Assembly: GCA_023957235.1 (NCBI GenBank)
Contig: JAMLHI010000001.1
Location: 372,001 to 436,000 of the forward strand
DNA: 64,000 bases
Reading direction: 5' to 3'
Source: Chitinophagales bacterium
GTDB taxonomy: Bacteria > Bacteroidota > Bacteroidia > Chitinophagales > JADIYW01
Below are positions 55,542 to 63,082 of the stretch, in pieces. A program made the position numbers and the translations under genes. Numbering within the stretch: position 1 is the first letter of the stretch; each line of letters begins with the position of its first letter. The notes under the pieces are model-generated. The model was given only the letters and a program-made list of their open reading frames with translations. It did no database searches and had not been told where the DNA came from.

Positions 55542-56483
55542 ATGAAGCAAAAAACGGTTTTAATTACAGGAGCTGCAGGGTTTTTGGGTTCTCATCTGTG
55601 TGACAGAATGGTGGAAGAAGGTTTTTTTGTTATTGGAATGGATAATTTATCTACTGGTTCGCTGACAAATATTAACCATCTATTTAATACTGGTAATTTT
55701 GAGTTTTATCGTTATGATGTCACAAAGTTTGTACATATCCCTGGCAAATTAGACTATATTTTGCATTTTGCTTCTCCAGCTAGCCCAATAGATTATCAGA
55801 AGATTCCAATTCAAACACTGAAAGTAGGAGCATTGGGCACTCATAACTTATTAGGTTTGGCAAAAGAAAAAAAATCAAGAATTCTTGTTGCCTCTACTTC
55901 TGAAGTTTATGGAGACCCAATTGTACACCCTCAGACAGAAGAGTATTGGGGAAATGTAAATCCTATTGGCCCACGAGGGGTATATGATGAGGCTAAAAGA
56001 TTTATGGAGTCTATCACTATGGCTTATCACAACTATCATCAATTGAATACTGGAATTGCTCGAATATTTAACACCTATGGACCTCGTATGCGCGTAAATG
56101 ATGGAAGGGCGATCCCTGCATTTATGTCACAAGCCTTAAAAAATGAGGATATTACTTTGTTTGGTTCTGGATTGCAGACCCGATCATTCTGTTATGTTAA
56201 TGATTTGATAGAAGGAATTTTTAGATTATTGATGACAAATTTCCATTTGCCAGTGAATATTGGTAATCCACAAGAAATTCCTTTGAAACAGTTGGCGGAA
56301 GAAATCATTGAATTAACCCATTCCAAAAGCAAGACAGTCTATCTCTCTCTTCCTGAGGATGACCCCAAACAAAGATGCCCTGATATTAACAGAGCAATAA
56401 ATATTTTAGGATGGTCTCCAAAGGTCGGCAGAAGGGAAGGATTATTGAGTACTATTGAATATTTTAAAACAGTATTAACATAG
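55542..56483 (+). CDS. UDP-glucuronate decarboxylase (UDP-xylose synthase)
   Basis: This extended SDR (313 residues) decarboxylates UDP-glucuronate to UDP-xylose. [14 protein letters not shown] (10-23) is the NAD loop, [20 protein letters not shown] (core about 75-85) and [10 protein letters not shown] (117-126) are strong Uxs signatures, and Tyr148/Lys152 in GVYDEAKR are catalytic. The ATG at 55542 is used because the frame's earlier codon is TTG. Directly after ugd, it completes a UDP-xylose pathway. Confidence 0.93.
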   Translation: MKQKTVLITGAAGFLGSHLCDRMVEEGFFVIGMDNLSTGSLTNINHLFNTGNFEFYRYDVTKFVHIPGKLDYILHFASPASPIDYQKIPIQTLKVGALGTHNLLGLAKEKKSRILVASTSEVYGDPIVHPQTEEYWGNVNPIGPRGVYDEAKRFMESITMAYHNYHQLNTGIARIFNTYGPRMRVNDGRAIPAFMSQALKNEDITLFGSGLQTRSFCYVNDLIEGIFRLLMTNFHLPVNIGNPQEIPLKQLAEEIIELTHSKSKTVYLSLPEDDPKQRCPDINRAINILGWSPKVGRREGLLSTIEYFKTVLT

Positions 56484-56494
56484 CTAATCCTAAT

Positions 56495-58729
56495 TTATAA
56501 AGGGAAGTTGTTGAAATACTGTGTGTTATCATTTGTTTCTATCCAATAATCTTGGTGGGAAGGTCTAATCAATAAAGAGCCAAAAGATTGTCCTCCACCT
56601 TTAGCTCTAACAACAATATATTTCTGCTTATCCGTATATGGGACTAGGGCTTTTGCTCTGACTCTTGTGCCATCAATATCGGTGCTATTTATAGGATAGA
56701 TTGGAAAGCTTTGTATGATTTGGTCCTTATCATTGTATATATCAGCAAAAACAGTAGGGAATCCAACACTTATTTTGGGAATATTTATCCATAAGCTGAC
56801 TTCTATTGTATCCTTTATGGAAATTAGTTTGTGTTGGGCTAATATATGCTCTGAATGATTGAATTTAATATTTTCAAATTGTTTCCAAAAAATCGGATAA
56901 TTTGAAGAGCTTATATATTGAAATTCTTTATTGCTTCTCAATGGATAAAGGGATTTTAAAGAATCTATATTAGGATGGATTTGTTTGAATGCACTTAGAG
57001 GTAGGTCGTAAAGGGTGATGTTATTCTCTGAGACTAATAATCTGGCTTTTTGGATAAGATAACTCTCGTCTGTCTCAAAATGGTTGCCAATAGTTACTAA
57101 TAAAATTGATCGTTCATCATGGATGTCCTCTAGTATTTGTTTTTTGATTAAAGGATGGCTTAAGAGTTGAATGGATTTTGTAGTTTCTGCTAAAGGAAGC
57201 TCATTTGAATAGTTTTGAATAAGAGGAAGGTGCATTTCTAATGCTAATTTACTAGCATAATAAAAGGACTGATTCCCCCTTTTGATATAAAAAGGATAGC
57301 TCCCTATATTAAAATATGGAAAGCTTAATATGGCTTGAAAATATTCAGGTTTCTGTCCAATACTTTCTAGTATTTCGGCAAAGCTATTGTCAAAAGAAAG
57401 ATAATCATTTGCTATTTTTCCTTTGGATTGGATATAGTTTGATTGTTGTTTCTGAAGACCCATTCCTTCATAAATCCATATTAGGACAAATAAAATAATG
57501 ATTGTTGTGGCGGAAACCGAATGACTCTTTTTGCGCAAATATTCTGAAAGGATAAATAATAGCCAGGCAGAAGTTGCGGCAAATACATAATAAAACACCC
57601 AAGCTCCTTCTGAATTTAATTGAAAAAGGTAAAAGAAATTGGGCATTATAGACTCTGGGATAAACCTAAAGGGAATCCACATAGAGAAAATAAGACAAAC
57701 TAGTGATGACATTAAAAAAGCACCTAGACCAGATGGTAGAAACTCTTTTTCAAGTATTCGGTCTCGCAATACCCAAATGCCAGCAAGTGTAGATAAGATT
57801 GCTCCTGTCCCAACATAGGCATAGGAGCTAATTTTTGTGTCACTAATTGGAAGAAAAACTTGTAGTACTTCTTTTATTTTTCCACTAGCAGGGATAAAAA
57901 CATCTCTAAAGCCAATCGTATAATCAAGAAAATCATTAGGACGAACTGGTCTATCCAATATAATATGTGCGCCTGTCAATTTCAACCAAATAAAATAAAC
58001 AATAAATGGTACTATTGCTACTATCACCAATAGGGCAGATTTTATCTGAGAAGTTGGAATCTTAAATTTATAGATAGTATAAAAAACAAATGAAAATACT
58101 AGAAAAACAGCTGTAAGAATAATATAAGTAGCATGTAAAAAGCTAAAAAATATACTTGTAAAAGCTAAAAACAAGAGAGATGTCCACTTTTTTGATTGAA
58201 TCCATGAAGCGGTGTAGTACCATATCATAGGGAAAAAGCAAACATAGGATAATGCAAAGTTTTGGGTAGTCTGAAGTACTTGAGGACTGAGAAGTGCTAT
58301 ACATGCAGCCATAATTGTACTGTAGAATGTAGGCATTTTCCACAGATTAAAAATTTTATATAAGTATATAGCTCCTAAAGGAATAGATGCCAACATCAGG
58401 AGGTTTAAAATCGTGATAATATTGCTAACATATTCGTGGTTTTCATTCAACAACCAAGAAAAAATGATACTTAAAATGGGTTGTGCATCAACATAAGCTA
58501 AATGTTCTCCATAAGGATAACTTAAACCTGTAAAATGCTCTCCTTTGTCATATAGAATATAATAGATAGTTGCAAAATAACTTTTGATACTAGTTTCTCC
58601 TGTTTCAAATACATATAAATGGGCTTCTTTGATGATGGGCCACCAATAGAAAATCATTCCTATAATAGTATATAAGCCAGCCAGCCAGCCATATTTTTTG
58701 AACTTAGACTTTCTCATCGGTATATCCAA
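56495..58729 (-). CDS. Large multi-spanning membrane protein, possible GT-C glycosyltransferase
   Basis: This 744-residue protein has about ten to twelve membrane helices in its first 430 residues and a soluble periplasmic C-terminal part (about 430-744). The layout is that of GT-C/YfhO-like transferases that use lipid-linked sugars. An acidic residue follows the first helix in ETGETSIKSYF (about 37-47), and an aspartate-bearing loop, YPYGEHLAYVDAQP (about 66-79), may hold catalytic residues. I do not recognise the family with certainty. It converges on the UDP-xylose genes, 12 bases apart, so a role in the same glycan is plausible. Confidence 0.55.
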   Translation of the reverse strand: MDIPMRKSKFKKYGWLAGLYTIIGMIFYWWPIIKEAHLYVFETGETSIKSYFATIYYILYDKGEHFTGLSYPYGEHLAYVDAQPILSIIFSWLLNENHEYVSNIITILNLLMLASIPLGAIYLYKIFNLWKMPTFYSTIMAACIALLSPQVLQTTQNFALSYVCFFPMIWYYTASWIQSKKWTSLLFLAFTSIFFSFLHATYIILTAVFLVFSFVFYTIYKFKIPTSQIKSALLVIVAIVPFIVYFIWLKLTGAHIILDRPVRPNDFLDYTIGFRDVFIPASGKIKEVLQVFLPISDTKISSYAYVGTGAILSTLAGIWVLRDRILEKEFLPSGLGAFLMSSLVCLIFSMWIPFRFIPESIMPNFFYLFQLNSEGAWVFYYVFAATSAWLLFILSEYLRKKSHSVSATTIIILFVLIWIYEGMGLQKQQSNYIQSKGKIANDYLSFDNSFAEILESIGQKPEYFQAILSFPYFNIGSYPFYIKRGNQSFYYASKLALEMHLPLIQNYSNELPLAETTKSIQLLSHPLIKKQILEDIHDERSILLVTIGNHFETDESYLIQKARLLVSENNITLYDLPLSAFKQIHPNIDSLKSLYPLRSNKEFQYISSSNYPIFWKQFENIKFNHSEHILAQHKLISIKDTIEVSLWINIPKISVGFPTVFADIYNDKDQIIQSFPIYPINSTDIDGTRVRAKALVPYTDKQKYIVVRAKGGGQSFGSLLIRPSHQDYWIETNDNTQYFNNFPL

Positions 58730-58905
58730 AATAAATATACAAATGATTTTCTAAAGGGCAATTGAAAAGTGAAAGAAGGCTCTATCTAAATCTTCCTCAT
58801 TTGAAAAATCTAAAAACAAAGGTGCATTTAACAAACAGATTAAAAATCAATCATTTGTAAAATCCAGCTGATAGTTTTTGTAAAATAATTTTTCAAAACC
58901 TTAGT
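58730..58905. other. Intergenic DNA without a gene, ahead of the sigma-54 element
   Basis: The 322-base gap from the large membrane protein start (58729) to the M23 peptidase stop (59052) contains no open frame worth calling. The left half shown here is AT-rich and featureless apart from the promoter that must serve the membrane protein on the minus strand. The right half holds the promoter-hairpin unit described separately. Confidence 0.6.
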
Positions 58906-58922
58906 TTGGCACAGAAATTGCT
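58906..58922 (+). promoter_or_regulatory. Sigma-54 (RpoN) promoter, near-perfect consensus
   Basis: TTGGCACAGAAATTGCT at 58906-58922 matches the -24/-12 consensus YTGGCAC-N5-TTGCW at every conserved position. GG (58908-58909) and GC (58920-58921) are 10 bases apart, as required. Transcription would begin near 58933 on the plus strand. No protein gene lies downstream on this strand, only the hairpin at 58950. Whether this organism has RpoN cannot be seen here. Confidence 0.65.
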
Positions 58923-58932
58923 TAATAAATAA

Positions 58933-58990
58933 TATGTTTAATTGGTTTTAATCAGGTCAGGGACAACAGCCTTGACCTGATTTATTTTTT
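58933..58990 (+). ncRNA. Candidate small RNA of about 58 nt between sigma-54 promoter and terminator
   Basis: The predicted transcript starts about 12 bases after the -12 element and ends in the T run of a strong terminator hairpin. It contains only a five-codon open frame (ATG 58934, stop at 58949-58951; MFNWF) and then the hairpin. The flanking genes are both on the minus strand, so the promoter and terminator cannot serve them. It would also be antisense to any readthrough from the M23 peptidase gene. This is an inference from two signals that fit together; expression is not shown. Confidence 0.45.
58950..58990 (+). terminator. Strong intrinsic terminator with no gene upstream on its strand
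   Basis: A 13-base-pair stem (58950-58962 with 58970-58982, one G-T pair) closes a 7-base loop and is followed by TTTATTTTTT on the plus strand. On the minus strand the stem is followed by AAAACC, so it does not look like the terminator of the M23 peptidase gene. The nearest plus-strand gene upstream ends at 56483. Confidence 0.85.
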
Positions 58991-59051
58991 GGCATAAGAA
59001 GTCAAAAATCCTATATTAACCAAGCTCTCTTTTAGAGAAATCTTATTATAA

Positions 59052-60344
59052 TTATTTTGTTGAAGAAGCTGAAGCAACAGCTGACTTAAGGATATTGGTA
59101 TGATTTAATGGTTGAATATGGTTGAGTCTTTGATCTAAAGATTTTACATACTTGGAATATCCAACCTTTAATTTACTATCCATAGCTTTTGCAAAACGAA
59201 GATTTTCTTTGAAAGGATCTACTTGATTTCCATTTTTCCAAAATCTATAACAGACATGTGGCCCTGTAGCTAAGCCTGTTGATCCAACATAGCCAATTAC
59301 ATCTCCTTGCTTTACAGCCCTTCCCTTTTTCATGCCTTTCGCAAATCTAGACATGTGGAGGTACTGTGTCGTGTACATGTTATTATGTTTGATTTTAACA
59401 TAATTGCCATTATATTTTGAAGAAGAAGCTTCCATAATCACCCCGTCTGCGGTAGCAATAATAGGAGTGCCATGTGGAGCGGCAAAGTCTGTTCCCAAAT
59501 GTGCTTTGGCTACTTTTAATACTGGATGAAATCTATTTTTATTAAACTTAGATGAAATTCGACCATATTTCAAAGGCTTTTCAAGAAAGGAGCGTTTTAA
59601 AGCATTTCCATTTTCGTCATAATAATCTCCTTTACTCTCTCCAGGAACTTTGTAATAAATTGCATAATATCTTTTTCCTTTATTAGTCAAGACACAAGCG
59701 TTCAATTGGTCAGCCTTTTTTGCCATCCCATCTACAAGTAATTCTTCATATTGAATACGGATGGTATCACCATTCCTCAATTTGTACAAATTAAAAGTAT
59801 AGTCATAAACTTTATCTATTTGATAAATCAAGTTACGTGGAATATCTAAATCTTTAAAAGTGGAATATAAGTCTCCTTTAATGATTCCAACAACTTCTCT
59901 ATTGACTTTGACTATCTCCTTCTTTTCTAATTTAGAAGAAACCTCTTCAATGTCTAAAACAAAATATTCATTTAGATTTTTTTCAAGAATCACATATTTC
60001 AATTCCCCATGAATATCTTTCAACAAAGTAGTAGGAAGTCCCGAAACACTGCTGTTAATATTGAGATACTGCCTTGATGCTCTTCTTAAAGGCTCTATCT
60101 TTCTTTTTGAAATTCCATTTTTCAATAACACATTTGAAAAAGATTCTCCTTTTTTAGGAAAATATACCTTTTGTGAAAGTGTATCAATTCGAATATCAAA
60201 AAGAAAAGATTTATTTTGACAGACTTGGTTAACAAGAGGTCTATAATCGGATTTCTGATGATTAAAAAGTTTAAAAGCAGAGGAAATAATTCCTATTGCG
60301 ATAAAGCTTATTGACAATAAAGCGATCTTAATTTTTGGTCTCAA
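59052..60344 (-). CDS. M23 family peptidoglycan endopeptidase
   Basis: This is a periplasmic, membrane-anchored metallopeptidase of 430 residues. An N-terminal helix (IALLSISFIAIGIISSAF, about 7-24) precedes an OapA/LysM-like region (about 55-110) and a mixed domain to about 250. The M23 domain covers about 258-385: KAHLGTDFAAP gives zinc ligands His282 and Asp286, and GPHVCYRF gives His363 followed by Cys365 where most relatives have the third ligand His. Cys in this position is common in related Bacteroidota proteins as I recall them, so activity is still likely. Substrate: peptide cross-links of peptidoglycan. Confidence 0.87.
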   Translation of the reverse strand: MRPKIKIALLSISFIAIGIISSAFKLFNHQKSDYRPLVNQVCQNKSFLFDIRIDTLSQKVYFPKKGESFSNVLLKNGISKRKIEPLRRASRQYLNINSSVSGLPTTLLKDIHGELKYVILEKNLNEYFVLDIEEVSSKLEKKEIVKVNREVVGIIKGDLYSTFKDLDIPRNLIYQIDKVYDYTFNLYKLRNGDTIRIQYEELLVDGMAKKADQLNACVLTNKGKRYYAIYYKVPGESKGDYYDENGNALKRSFLEKPLKYGRISSKFNKNRFHPVLKVAKAHLGTDFAAPHGTPIIATADGVIMEASSSKYNGNYVKIKHNNMYTTQYLHMSRFAKGMKKGRAVKQGDVIGYVGSTGLATGPHVCYRFWKNGNQVDPFKENLRFAKAMDSKLKVGYSKYVKSLDQRLNHIQPLNHTNILKSAVASASSTK

Positions 60345-60358
60345 AACGTGGCCTTTTA

Positions 60359-61600
60359 TTAATTTCTAGAATTTTGTCTTGCTAAAATAGAACTTTTATA
60401 TCGTTGATTTATATAATAGAAAGTTAAATAAATCATAAAGAAAATAATAGAAATAATTGAAATTGAAATTTTTATCCACAATTCTGATTGGGAAAACAGA
60501 AGCATTAAACAAGCGTAACTAATTGATATTCTTAATAATTCACTCCAATTTGCCCAGGGCTTAGATTCGACTAATGCTCCAATATTTAATATTATCCACA
60601 ATATTAATAAAATGTAAACTAAATTATGTAAAGCACTTAATTGAGGGGAAATGGAAAGGAAACCAGCAACTGCTCCTAACATTAATACAAATAAAATTGT
60701 TGTATAAATCTTCATCCAACCTAATGCTTGAACATCATATTTCTGATATTCTGGTAGTCGTTCTTCAGGTAGTAATGGCCCCCCTAAGTATTCAGGCCGC
60801 CAACCTGTTTTCTTATATAGAACTCTCAGTTTATCCCAACCTCTTGCTTGTAAAACCAATGCTCCTAACCATTTGTAATATTCAAAATTTATCCATAGAA
60901 CATTCCAAGAATTAACAGGTTTGGTTACTCCATAGTGAATAGGGTCTTCCTCTTCCTTGAATGTTCCAAAAAGCCTATCCCAAATGATAAATGTACCTCC
61001 ATGATTCTTGTCTATATATTTCGGATCACTAGAATGATGCACTCTGTGATGAGAAGGGGTATTGAAGATAAATTCAAAGAATGTAGGAAGTTTGTAGATC
61101 ATTTCTGTATGAATCCAAAACTGGTAAAGTGTCTGAATAGCTGCCACTGTAATAAAGGAGCTAAAGCTAAATCCTAAAAATGCTAATGGTAAATAAAACC
61201 ATGCAGAAACAAAGGTCTGTAGTGAAGATTGTCTGAGAGCAACTGAAAAATTATAATCTTCACTTTGATGATGTACGGCATGTGAACCCCAAAAAACTGC
61301 GATTTCGTGCGCATATCTGTGAAAAAAGTAATAAAGAAAATCAATTGCAAGTAGTAAGAAAATCAAGGAATACCAAGTCTCTTTGATTGTGAAAATTCTA
61401 AGATGATGATACACCCAATAGTAGGAAATAAAGAGCAGAGATTTGCTAAAAATATTAGTTGTCTGTTGAGCAATTCCACAATTGATATTGGAAATCATGT
61501 CGTTGAGCCGATAGAGTTGTTTCTTTGTCTTGAACTGGTAAAACAGTTCTATTCCTATTAAAAGGAAAAATATTGGAATAGATAAAACAATTAAATCCAT
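60359..61600 (-). CDS. Sterol desaturase/fatty acid hydroxylase superfamily protein
   Basis: This di-iron membrane oxygenase (413 residues) has the three histidine boxes: HRYAH (94-98), HAVHH (107-111) and HHRVHH (184-189), between about four membrane helices. The sequence KYIDKNHGGTFIIWDRLFGTF (core about 194-214) is typical of the alkylglycerol monooxygenase-like branch. C-terminal helices (about 285-400) extend it beyond the short hydroxylases. It would hydroxylate a lipid chain. Its place between an M23 peptidase and cell-division and phospholipid-type genes suggests an envelope lipid substrate. Confidence 0.85.
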   Translation of the reverse strand: MDLIVLSIPIFFLLIGIELFYQFKTKKQLYRLNDMISNINCGIAQQTTNIFSKSLLFISYYWVYHHLRIFTIKETWYSLIFLLLAIDFLYYFFHRYAHEIAVFWGSHAVHHQSEDYNFSVALRQSSLQTFVSAWFYLPLAFLGFSFSSFITVAAIQTLYQFWIHTEMIYKLPTFFEFIFNTPSHHRVHHSSDPKYIDKNHGGTFIIWDRLFGTFKEEEDPIHYGVTKPVNSWNVLWINFEYYKWLGALVLQARGWDKLRVLYKKTGWRPEYLGGPLLPEERLPEYQKYDVQALGWMKIYTTILFVLMLGAVAGFLSISPQLSALHNLVYILLILWIILNIGALVESKPWANWSELLRISISYACLMLLFSQSELWIKISISIISIIFFMIYLTFYYINQRYKSSILARQNSRN

Positions 61601-61630
61601 AGGACTAAATAATGGATTATAAAAAATGTA

Positions 61631-61954
61631 CTATGGTTGGTCAACTACAACAAATAATGTTTCGTCGTCTTTTTTCATGATATATTTTTCTCGGGCAAAT
61701 TTTTCTAATTTCTTTCTATCAGAAAAAAGTTGTTCCTTTTTAGACTTCACTTCCTCAAGAGAGGCTTCCAAACTAAGCTTTTCTTTTTTTAAATTTTGTA
61801 CTTCCTTCCAGAGATGAAATTGAGACCTATAATTGTTGGAATCTAGGAAAATCATATAGAGTAGATAACAAGTAATGATTACAAGATATTTATTGGGCAA
61901 TATCCTTTGTAGTTTTTGATAAATTTCTGAATCTGTAATTTCCTTAATATCCAC
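61631..61954 (-). CDS. Septum formation initiator (FtsB/DivIC-like) protein
   Basis: This is a short bitopic protein (107 residues): a cytoplasmic N-terminus, one membrane helix (YLVIITCYLLYMIFL, about 23-37) and a coiled coil (about 45-90) ending in LEKFAREKYIMKKDDETLFVV. The last stretch is the FtsB/DivIC signature. It is thought to act with FtsL and FtsQ-type proteins to trigger septal wall synthesis. It lies 34 bases after the PAP2-like gene and 30 bases before the hydroxylase gene. Confidence 0.87.
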   Translation of the reverse strand: MDIKEITDSEIYQKLQRILPNKYLVIITCYLLYMIFLDSNNYRSQFHLWKEVQNLKKEKLSLEASLEEVKSKKEQLFSDRKKLEKFAREKYIMKKDDETLFVVVDQP

Positions 61955-61988
61955 AATACGAATATAAGAAGGAAATTTTTAAAAACAA

Positions 61989-62885
61989 TTATCCCTTGTT
62001 CAATTCCAGGTAAGCCTTATATTTCTTTTTGATTTGACTGCTCCAGTCTTTTTCTACGACTAATTTATAAATACTATAACTAGCAATAGGTGCAAATAAT
62101 ACATCATAGGAATAATGGACATGTTGCCATACTAGTAAGACGGCCACCGTAATGGCTGCAAAAAATAAATAAATTTTAATGTATTTGTTTTGAGCTAAGA
62201 AAAAGAAGAGGACTACTAGCGCTACATGTCCTGAAAAAAACAAATCATTAGCTACCCTAATAGAGTCGCCATAAAAGAATTGGACAAATGGATCTACTAA
62301 AAAAATCATATCATCTGGAGGAGATAAACGAATAGCAATAAAAGAGCAACATCGCACTAATTGTAAAATGGTAGCTCCCCACAATCCATTGATTAATCGA
62401 AGAGGATGTTCGCTGACATTAAATAATGTAAGTATTACAGCAAGGTATTCAATGAAAAAAATTTCTTTTGACCAATCTGTTACTGGAAGTAAGTTCATGA
62501 TGGGATCATTGAGGACTTTTCCAGGAACTCCTGCATTATAAGCCATGAGTTTTGCACTAAGAACAAAGGCAACTATACAGAAGATAGCAGAAGAAATAAA
62601 ATAAATAGAATTGGTATGGTCAGAAAAATAAGATTTCCATGATTGAATGAATTGCAGGTGACTATTTCTACTTAAAAATGAAGACCAAGCATTAGAAATC
62701 CCCTTTTTACGATATAAAGCTGACCAATGAAATCTAATTTTCCCCCAAAATAATTTTCCTAAAACGAGGGCAATGAAAGCCAAAAGTAAGACAAGTCCAT
62801 ATTCATAAATCAAAGTTTGAATAGCTTCAATATTGTCATTTTGAACTATGCCGTATTGCTCAAAAAAAGATATTAGCGTTTGCAT
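61989..62885 (-). CDS. PAP2/sphingomyelin-synthase-like membrane protein
   Basis: This 298-residue integral membrane protein has about seven helices. The C-terminal half shows sphingomyelin-synthase (PAP2_C) features: RCCSFIAIRLSPP (about 178-190), FFSGHVAL (217-224) with His220, and HVHYSYDVLFAP (255-266) with His257 and Asp261 arranged as in the H-x3-D lipid-phosphatase triad. It would transfer or remove a phospho-headgroup of a lipid. Bacteroidota make sphingolipids and aminolipids, so a headgroup transferase is attractive but not proven. Confidence 0.72.
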   Translation of the reverse strand: MQTLISFFEQYGIVQNDNIEAIQTLIYEYGLVLLLAFIALVLGKLFWGKIRFHWSALYRKKGISNAWSSFLSRNSHLQFIQSWKSYFSDHTNSIYFISSAIFCIVAFVLSAKLMAYNAGVPGKVLNDPIMNLLPVTDWSKEIFFIEYLAVILTLFNVSEHPLRLINGLWGATILQLVRCCSFIAIRLSPPDDMIFLVDPFVQFFYGDSIRVANDLFFSGHVALVVLFFFLAQNKYIKIYLFFAAITVAVLLVWQHVHYSYDVLFAPIASYSIYKLVVEKDWSSQIKKKYKAYLELNKG

Positions 62886-63082
62886 CTGGTGACTTATTAT
62901 TTAATAAATATCAACAAAATATTTTAACAAAAACATCTCGAAATAAAAAATAACCAAAAAGGATTAATGGTTTTTGTAGAGGATTTTGAGAGGTAGTCTT
63001 TTATATGAAAACTTTTCATTTTTTGATAAATAGATTAAATGAATTTACTTGAAAAATCGAACGAATACTTACTTTTATTCTT

